From assembly GCA_014204435.1 (NCBI GenBank), contig JACHLF010000001.1, positions 434,001-498,000 on the forward strand: 64,000 nucleotides of DNA, given 5' to 3'. This document shows, piece after piece, positions 56,598-64,000 of the stretch (positions within the stretch are counted from its first letter, which is position 1; each line of letters begins with the position of its first letter). The translations under genes were made by a program, and so were the position numbers. Origin of the DNA: Mycobacteroides chelonae. GTDB taxonomy: Bacteria; Actinomycetota; Actinomycetes; Mycobacteriales; Mycobacteriaceae. The notes beneath the pieces were generated by a model. It made no database searches, had not been told where the DNA came from, and saw only the letters and a list, made by a program, of their open reading frames with translations.

Positions 56598-57897
56598 TGG
56601 ACGTGGATGGTTCCCCGGCGGGCAGGGCTGGCAGGAGAACGAGGGCCCGGAGGATCTGGCGGCGCTGCGGCGCACCAACCGGATGATCGATGCCATCGCG
56701 GCGGATCTGCCGGTGGCCACGTCCGATTCGGACGAGTATGCCGTGGCGATGATGCTGGCGGCGTGGCGTGAGGATGTCGGCCGCGAGCCGATGCCGGCGA
56801 AACCCACGCTCGGGCAGGCGCGTAACGCGCTGCGTGAGCGCGGCCGCCGTTCGCGCCTGCTGGCCACGACGGTGGGTTCGGCCGCCGCAGTGGCACTGTT
56901 GTTCGGCGGATTCGGTGCGGCGGTGTACCAGTCGCATCCCGGTGATGCCCTGTATGGGCTGCGTACTTCGCTGTTCGGCGCGCCCCCGCCGGTGCGCACC
57001 GATCCGGTGGTGCTGTCAGCGCAGACCGAACTCGCTCAGGTGGAAAAGCTTATTTCCCAAGGAGATTGGGAGGGTGCGCAGGAGCAGCTGGGTGTGGCTG
57101 CCGCGTGGGTCAACGAGGTCGGCGACGCTCAGCAGAAGGCCGAGCTGGCCAGCCGCGTGCAGCAAGCCGAGGTCAGGATCGACGCCAAGAACCCGGAGGC
57201 GACGGTGCCGCCGGAAATGGTGACCGAGACTCCGCGAATCATGTTGTCGCCGCCGGCGATTGTTCCCACCCCGAGCACCACCACCTCGACGACCCCGACG
57301 ACGTCGACCTCCACGTCGACGTCCGCATCGCCGACGGACACGACCAGTTCGACCTCGCCGAGCACGTCCGGCGCGACATCGACCAGTTCCGCATCTGTTT
57401 CGACGTCCACGTCCGTATCGACCTCCGCGACCTCCACGTCCGCATCGACATCGGCGACGTCCACGTCGTCCGTAGCGACGGAAACATCGACGGCACCCTC
57501 GAAGCCCGTGACGTCCACCGCCATCCCGGGGGTGACCACCTCCGCGCCGACGGCGGCCATCGTCACCGTCCCCACAACCCCCGAGGGGGTGACCATCGTC
57601 ACCACCCGCCCCGGAGTCGTCGACACCCCCGTCATCACCGCGCCGACAACAATCGAGGCGCCGTCACCGATTACCCGCACCCCCGACAACCCGGTGCCGA
57701 ACTATCAGGCACCGGTCAACGTCCCGGGGGCTGGCGGCATCCACGGCTCACCGGGCATCGGTGCAAGCGTGGGTTCGGGATCCGATGGTCCCTCGCTACA
57801 CATGCCGGCGATGACCTCGGTAACGGTGGCACCGGCCAACCCCGAAGGCGGGTCGTCGAGTCAGGGAAGCGGAACGGGCACCCACTCCGGCGAGTAG
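56581..57897 (+). CDS. rsdA: anti-sigma factor RsdA with Ser/Thr-rich tail
   Basis: 438 aa from a GTG. The N-terminal cytosolic part (about 1-88) with DLAALRRTNRMIDAIAADLPV is the SigD-binding domain, and a membrane helix lies near 95-115. The external part has a helical segment (FGAPPPVRTDPVVLSAQTEL), then a long Ser/Thr/Pro tail (about 220-315) of near-repeated TS units. The tail is low-complexity DNA that may vary in length. Regulated proteolysis of RsdA releases SigD. Confidence 0.85.
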   Translation: MITVADGRGWFPGGQGWQENEGPEDLAALRRTNRMIDAIAADLPVATSDSDEYAVAMMLAAWREDVGREPMPAKPTLGQARNALRERGRRSRLLATTVGSAAAVALLFGGFGAAVYQSHPGDALYGLRTSLFGAPPPVRTDPVVLSAQTELAQVEKLISQGDWEGAQEQLGVAAAWVNEVGDAQQKAELASRVQQAEVRIDAKNPEATVPPEMVTETPRIMLSPPAIVPTPSTTTSTTPTTSTSTSTSASPTDTTSSTSPSTSGATSTSSASVSTSTSVSTSATSTSASTSATSTSSVATETSTAPSKPVTSTAIPGVTTSAPTAAIVTVPTTPEGVTIVTTRPGVVDTPVITAPTTIEAPSPITRTPDNPVPNYQAPVNVPGAGGIHGSPGIGASVGSGSDGPSLHMPAMTSVTVAPANPEGGSSSQGSGTGTHSGE

Positions 57898-57913
57898 GCC
57901 GAGAACAAGCAGA

Positions 57914-58318
57914 TCAGCGGAAACCGTCGCGGTCCGTCGCCGCCTCGTTAAGTGAGGCATCGGCGTACCCGCGGCAATAATCCCAGGTCACATACGCTTC
58001 GGGCTCGGGATCGAAGGCCGGCTCGTGCGGACGGACGGTCCCGTCGACCAGCAGCTGCAGCAGGTTCGCGCGCAGCATGTCCCAGTCGTGGTAGTGATCC
58101 TGCTGGCATTCGTCACAGCAAACGACCAATCCGCGGATTCCTTTGTGGGCGAGCAACGCCTCGTAGACCGCGAGGTCGGCCAGATCTTCCTCGACCGCGA
58201 TCCGTTCCTGCGGGTCGAGGGGCTGACCCGGCTCGATCGCATCGAGCGCGGCCGACGGATCATGGGGATCGTCGGCGAAGGGGTCTGGTGGCAATCCCGG
58301 CGGAAAGTGGTCGCGCAC
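57914..58318 (-). CDS. DUF5319 protein (Rv3412-like)
   Basis: 134 aa from the GTG at 58318. It begins VRDHFPPGLPPDPFADDPHD and is dominated by Asp/Glu. VVCCDECQQDHYHDWDM supplies a Cys/His cluster that could bind a metal, and TWDYCRGYADASL is near the end. Its length fits the family; an earlier frame start is not used. It is convergent with rsdA and divergent from guaB2. Function unknown. Confidence 0.85.
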   Translation of the reverse strand: MRDHFPPGLPPDPFADDPHDPSAALDAIEPGQPLDPQERIAVEEDLADLAVYEALLAHKGIRGLVVCCDECQQDHYHDWDMLRANLLQLLVDGTVRPHEPAFDPEPEAYVTWDYCRGYADASLNEAATDRDGFR

Positions 58319-58470
58319 ACCCTTAGAGTACGCAATTCGCGGGTTCGCGCGCCAGCTCACTTGGGGCATGTCCGGGGATATCGGGAACGAAGCGAGCCGA
58401 TAGGATGGATCTACTCCTTTCCATTCCACCCCTGGGATGTATACGACGGCTATCTGGCATGGAGGCCTGA

Positions 58471-60006
<1,536 letters not shown>

Positions 60007-60033
60007 CACCTCGGCACGGCAAAGGAAGTCAAC

Positions 60034-61170
60034 ATGCGTGACCTCGTTGAAATCGGCATGGGCAGAACCGCCCGCCGCACCTATGAGCTCGATGACGTGA
60101 ACATCGTTCCGTCCCGTCGTACGCGTTCCTCGCAGGATGTGTCGACCACATGGCAGCTCGATGCCTACCGCTTCGAGATCCCGGTGGTGGCACATCCGAC
60201 CGATGCGCTGGTTTCGCCGCGATTCGCCATCGAACTGGGGCGGGCCGGTGGGCTCGGCGTCATCAACGGCGAGGGGTTGTGGGGCAGGCACGCCGATGTC
60301 GCGGCCCGTATCGCCGAGGTGGTGGAGGTAGCCCAGAAGGAACCGGAGCCTTCCTCCGCTATTCGCTTGCTACAGCAATTGCATTCAGTGCCAATCGATC
60401 CCGAGCTGTTGGCAGCGGCCATCGCCGAGGTTCGCGGGGCCGGCGTCACCACCGCGGTCCGCGTGAGCCCCCAGAACGCGCAACAGCTCACCCCGCATCT
60501 GATCGCCGCCGGTATCGACCTGCTGGTCATCCACGGCACCATCGTCTCGGCCGAGCGAGTGGCCCGTGACGGGGAGCCGCTCAACCTGAAAACCTTTATC
60601 TCCGAGCTGGATATCCCGGTTGTCGCCGGTGGCGTGATCGATCACCGCACCGCGTTGCATCTGATGCGGACCGGGGCCGCGGGTGTCATCGTCGGATACG
60701 GGCAGACGGCGGGTGTGACGACCAGCGGCGAGGTGCTGGGCGTGAGCGTTGCCATGGCTACGGCCATCGCCGACGCCGCCGCCGCGCGTCGCGAGTATCT
60801 CGACGAGACCGGCGGCCGATATGTGCACGTGCTGGCCGACGGCGACATCCACACCTCGGGAGATCTGGCGAAGGCCATCGCCTGCGGTGCCGATGCCGTC
60901 GTGCTGGGTACCCCGTTGGCGGCGGCGCAGGAGGCCGCCGGTGACGGATGGTTCTGGCCCAATGCCGCCGCGCATCCCTCGCTGCCCCGTGGTGCGCTGC
61001 TGCAGGTCGCGGTGGGGGAGCGGCCGCCGTTGAGCGAGGTGCTCGCCGGGCCGTCCGACGACCCGTTCGGCACGTTGAATCTTGTTGGTGGCCTCCGTCG
61101 TTCGATGGCCAAGTCCGGATATTGCGATCTCAAGGAATTCCAGAAGGTCGGGCTGGCCGTCAACTCTTAG
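60034..61170 (+). CDS. guaB3: IMP dehydrogenase-family protein GuaB3
   Basis: 378 aa with the barrel start YELDDVNIVPSRRTRSSQDVS and a GADAVVLGTPLAAAQEA segment. The CBS pair and the Cys loop of GuaB2 are absent, as in mycobacterial GuaB3. Its enzymatic role is unclear. It is 27 bases after guaB2. Confidence 0.9.
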   Translation: MRDLVEIGMGRTARRTYELDDVNIVPSRRTRSSQDVSTTWQLDAYRFEIPVVAHPTDALVSPRFAIELGRAGGLGVINGEGLWGRHADVAARIAEVVEVAQKEPEPSSAIRLLQQLHSVPIDPELLAAAIAEVRGAGVTTAVRVSPQNAQQLTPHLIAAGIDLLVIHGTIVSAERVARDGEPLNLKTFISELDIPVVAGGVIDHRTALHLMRTGAAGVIVGYGQTAGVTTSGEVLGVSVAMATAIADAAAARREYLDETGGRYVHVLADGDIHTSGDLAKAIACGADAVVLGTPLAAAQEAAGDGWFWPNAAAHPSLPRGALLQVAVGERPPLSEVLAGPSDDPFGTLNLVGGLRRSMAKSGYCDLKEFQKVGLAVNS

Positions 61171-61180
61171 ACGCGTGTCT

Positions 61181-61198
61181 AATTAGGGTGACCTAATT
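61181..61198. promoter_or_regulatory. inverted repeat upstream of choD
   Basis: AATTAGG-gtga-CCTAATT, 7-bp arms, in the 93-bp gap between guaB3 and choD. It is a candidate repressor site. It is not an IdeR box, because the half-site spacing is too short. Confidence 0.35.
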
Positions 61199-61263
61199 TA
61201 CATTAGCCCCCTGGTTGTATTCCATACTGGTCGGTAACGTGACCATGCGGAGGTAGGCCAACG

Positions 61264-63021
61264 ATGTCATCACCGGTAGCAGTCCCTGTAAAGCGCGAAG
61301 CAAACACCGACTTCGACGTCCTCATCGTCGGATCTGGATTCGGCGGAAGCGTCACTGCCATGCGGTTGACCGAAAAGGGTTACCGCGTGGGCGTCCTGGA
61401 GGCCGGCCGCCGGTTCTCGGACGAGGAATTCGCCGAGACATCGTGGAATCTGCGCAAGTTCCTGTGGGCGCCCATGTTCAAGTGTTTCGGGATTCAGCGG
61501 ATCCACCTGCTGAGCAACTGCATGATCCTGGCGGGTGCCGGGGTGGGCGGAGGTTCGCTGAACTACGCCAACACCCTGTACGTGCCGCCGGACCCCTTCT
61601 TCAACGACCCGCAGTGGAAGGGCATCACCGACTGGCGTTCCGAGCTCGCGCCCCACTACGAGCAGGCGCAACGGATGCTCGGCGTGGTGAAGAACCCCAC
61701 CTTCACCGACGCGGACCGGCTCATCAAGGAGGTGGCCGACGACATGGGTGCCGGCGACACCTTCGTCGCGACGCCCGTGGGCGTGTACTTCGGGCCCGAC
61801 GGAACCAAGGCTCCCGGAGTCAAGGTGGCCGACCCCTACTTCGGCGGTGCCGGCCCCGACCGGGTGGGCTGCACCGAGTGTGGTTCCTGCATGACCGGTT
61901 GCCGGGTTGGTGCCAAGAACACTCTCGTCAAGAACTACCTGGGGCTGGCGGAATCCCGAGGAGCCCAGGTCATCCCGCTCACCACCGTCACCGCGATCGA
62001 AGAGGGCGCCGACGGGATATGGCGGGTATCGACCAAGACCACCGGCCGCTGGGTGCGTAAGCGCCGGAAGACTTACACGGCCCAGCACGTGGTGCTGGCC
62101 GCCGGCACGTGGGGCACCCAGAACCTGTTGTTCAAGATGAAGGACGAGGGTCTGCTGCCCAAGCTGTCGCAGCGTCTGGGCGTATTGACCCGCACCAACT
62201 CCGAATCCATCGTCGGTGCGGGCCGATTGGAGTACAAGGACGATCTGGACCTCACCCATGGTGTGGCCATCACGTCTTCGTTCCACCCGACCAGCGATAC
62301 GCATATCGAGCCGGTGCGGTACGGCAAGGGCTCCAACGCGATGGGTCTGCTGCAGACCCTGATGACCGACGGTGACGGCGAGAAGTCGCGGTGGCGTCAG
62401 CTCATCGAGGCCGCGCGTGCGGATCCGCGGGGCACCCTGCGCATGCTGAACGTGACGCAGTGGAGCGAGCGGACCGTCATCGCACTGGTCATGCAGCACC
62501 TGGACAACTCAATCACCACCTTCACCAAGAAGACACTGTTCTGGCGGCGTCTGGACAGCAAGCAGGGTCACGGCGAGCCCAACCCCACCTGGATCCCGGC
62601 GGGTAACGAGGCCACCCGGCGACTTGCCGCCAAGATCGACGGGGTGGCCGGTGGCACCTGGGGTGAGCTGTTCAACATTCCGCTCACCGCGCATTTCCTG
62701 GGTGGGGCCGTTATCGGGACGAGCCCGGAGGACGGTGTCATCGATCCCTATCACCGGGTCTATGGCTACCCGACCATGTACGTCGTGGACGGTGCGGCAA
62801 TCTCGGCGAACTTGGGTGTCAACCCGTCGCTGAGTATCACCGCGCAGGCCGAGCGGGCGGCGTCGTTGTGGCCCAACAAGGGCGAGACGGATCTGCGCCC
62901 GCAGCAGGGTCTGCCGTATCAGCGGATGGCGCCGGTGCCGCCGGCGCACCCGGTGGTGCCGGCAGGTGCACCCGGTGCATTGCGCAGTCTGCCGATCGAA
63001 CCGGTGCGGTCGGTCAGCTAG
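61264..63021 (+). CDS. choD: cholesterol oxidase-like GMC flavoenzyme
   Basis: 585 aa. The FAD-binding loop is VLIVGSGFGGSVTAMRL. GAGVGGGSLNYANTL is a second flavin contact, and a Cys-rich segment GCTECGSCMTGCRVGAKN is conserved in mycobacterial ChoD. The C-terminal DGAAISANLGVNPSLSITAQAERAA finishes the flavin site. ChoD is an FAD-dependent sterol-linked oxidase, with its exact substrate debated. AGGTAGGCC precedes the ATG. Confidence 0.9.
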   Translation: MSSPVAVPVKREANTDFDVLIVGSGFGGSVTAMRLTEKGYRVGVLEAGRRFSDEEFAETSWNLRKFLWAPMFKCFGIQRIHLLSNCMILAGAGVGGGSLNYANTLYVPPDPFFNDPQWKGITDWRSELAPHYEQAQRMLGVVKNPTFTDADRLIKEVADDMGAGDTFVATPVGVYFGPDGTKAPGVKVADPYFGGAGPDRVGCTECGSCMTGCRVGAKNTLVKNYLGLAESRGAQVIPLTTVTAIEEGADGIWRVSTKTTGRWVRKRRKTYTAQHVVLAAGTWGTQNLLFKMKDEGLLPKLSQRLGVLTRTNSESIVGAGRLEYKDDLDLTHGVAITSSFHPTSDTHIEPVRYGKGSNAMGLLQTLMTDGDGEKSRWRQLIEAARADPRGTLRMLNVTQWSERTVIALVMQHLDNSITTFTKKTLFWRRLDSKQGHGEPNPTWIPAGNEATRRLAAKIDGVAGGTWGELFNIPLTAHFLGGAVIGTSPEDGVIDPYHRVYGYPTMYVVDGAAISANLGVNPSLSITAQAERAASLWPNKGETDLRPQQGLPYQRMAPVPPAHPVVPAGAPGALRSLPIEPVRSVS

Positions 63022-63029
63022 GACCGCCC

Positions 63030-63069
63030 GCGAGCGGGGGTACCTCCCACGTGTGGGGGCGCGCCCCCA
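63030..63069. repeat. GC-rich palindromic element between choD and guaA
   Basis: A perfect 16-bp palindrome TGGGGGCGCGCCCCCA (63054-63069) follows GCGGGGGTACCTCCCAC. It could be a terminator for choD or a copy of a small dispersed palindromic repeat. Only one copy was noted in this window. Confidence 0.5.
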
Positions 63070-63088
63070 TCGCCACTAAACTAAGCCG

Positions 63089-64000
63089 GTGGCGCAAACG
63101 GAGCAGCACGGCGACCGACCGGTACTGGTCATCGATTTCGGGGCACAGTACGCGCAGCTGATCGCGCGTCGCGTGCGTGAGGCACGGGTGTTCTCGGAGG
63201 TGATCCCGCACTCGGCGAGCATCGACGAGATCAAGGAGCGTAACCCTCGGGCCATCGTGCTGTCCGGTGGTCCGTCGAGTGTCTACGAAGAGGGCGCCCC
63301 CCAGCTCGACCCCGCCGTTTTCGATCTGGATGTTCCGGTCTTCGGCATCTGCTACGGCTTCCAGGCCATGGCACAGGTGCTGGGCGGAACCGTCGCGCAT
63401 ACCGGTACCAGCGAGTACGGTCGCACCGAGCTGAAGGTTACGGGCGGGGATCTGCACGAGGGCCTGCCCGGCGTTCAGCCGGTGTGGATGAGCCACGGCG
63501 ATGCGGTTACCGAAGCGCCGCAGGGCTTTACCGTCGTTGCCAGCAGTGAGGGCGCTCCCGTGGCGGCGTTCGAGAACCGCGCGCGGCGCCTGGCCGGGGT
63601 GCAGTATCACCCCGAGGTGCTGCACTCGCCGCACGGTCAGCAGATACTCAGCCGCTTTCTGCACGAGTTCGCGGGCATCGAATCCGCCTGGACGGCGGCC
63701 AATATCGCCGAGACGCTGATCGAGCAGGTCCGCACGCAGATCGGCGACGGGCGCGCGCTGTGCGCGCTGTCGGGTGGCGTGGATTCCGCGGTGGCGGCCG
63801 CGCTGGTGCAACGCGCGATCGGGGACAGGCTCACCTGCGTCTTCGTCGACCACGGTCTGCTGCGCAGCGGCGAGCGGGCGCAGGTGGAGCACGATTTCGT
63901 CGCGGCGACCGGCGCCACGCTGGTGACCGTCGACGCCTCGGAGACCTTCCTGGGTGAGCTGGCCGGAGTGACGGACCCGGAGACCAAGCGCAAAATCATT
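63089..64000 (+). CDS. guaA: GMP synthase (glutamine-hydrolysing), 5' part
   Basis: 304 codons from a GTG, cut by the window end. The class-I amidotransferase domain has [20 protein letters not shown], Cys in [12 protein letters not shown], and His/Glu in [10 protein letters not shown]. The ATP-pyrophosphatase loop [15 protein letters not shown] follows. It converts XMP to GMP, the step after GuaB2. Confidence 0.97.
   Translation, partial: MAQTEQHGDRPVLVIDFGAQYAQLIARRVREARVFSEVIPHSASIDEIKERNPRAIVLSGGPSSVYEEGAPQLDPAVFDLDVPVFGICYGFQAMAQVLGGTVAHTGTSEYGRTELKVTGGDLHEGLPGVQPVWMSHGDAVTEAPQGFTVVASSEGAPVAAFENRARRLAGVQYHPEVLHSPHGQQILSRFLHEFAGIESAWTAANIAETLIEQVRTQIGDGRALCALSGGVDSAVAAALVQRAIGDRLTCVFVDHGLLRSGERAQVEHDFVAATGATLVTVDASETFLGELAGVTDPETKRKII

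Noticed and set aside
58379..58410. GGAAC upstream of guaB2 as an ECF promoter
   Set aside because: The 17-base spacing leads to TGGAT, not CGTC.
61181..61198. IdeR iron box before choD
   Set aside because: Half-sites are 4 bases apart, while IdeR boxes have 9 between TTAGG and CCTAA.

Overview
The window comes from a rapidly growing mycobacterium. The best fit is the Mycobacteroides (M. abscessus/chelonae) group. GC-rich coding DNA, frequent GTG starts, close synteny with the M. tuberculosis stretch running from the ESX-4 locus to guaA, and an ESX-4 that carries EccE4 (absent from M. tuberculosis ESX-4) all point that way. This is an inference from gene content; no database was searched.

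Layout. 125-3457: a frameshifted alpha/beta hydrolase, a cutinase and an EamA exporter, with a divergent CGNR-type regulator. 3471-16214: the ESX-4 type VII secretion locus (eccE4, eccB4, mycP4, eccD4, eccC4, a T7SS-associated protein, esxU, esxT), closed by a strong terminator. 16284-32260: an accessory block of about 16 kb lying between esxT and rplM, which are neighbours in M. tuberculosis. It encodes a lipoprotein metallopeptidase, a DUF2993-like protein, three other membrane or lipid-anchored proteins, a receptor Ser/Thr kinase with a siderophore-binding-like ectodomain, a degenerate-FHA/helix-turn-helix protein, an Rv1747-like FHA-ABC exporter and an extracellular RCC1 propeller. Two decayed IS3-type transposase copies sit in it as an inverted pair.

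32590-42660: rplM-rpsI, glmM, a PhoD-like phosphatase, an LLM oxidoreductase, a three-gene T7SS-substrate-like operon (Rv3440c/Rv3439c-like) and glmS. 42682-51768: a decayed hydrolase, nnrD, gadB, alr, a hydrolase and the t6A genes tsaE-tsaB-rimI-tsaD. 51790-64000: CIRCE-groS-groL1, a DUF4333 lipoprotein, whiB3, an Rv3415c-like gene, sigD-rsdA, a DUF5319 gene, guaB2, guaB3, choD and the 5' part of guaA.

How the parts may work together. esxUT and the T7SS-substrate-like operon at 37687 both carry upstream sequences resembling an extracytoplasmic sigma factor (SigM-type) promoter, which would tie two separated operons to one signal. In the accessory block, the kinase lies beside several cytosolic N-termini carrying similar acidic-threonine-hydrophobic motifs and beside FHA or FHA-like modules. 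I infer a phospho-signalling envelope-export system controlled by an extracellular ligand and placed next to ESX-4. This is the most novel feature of the window.
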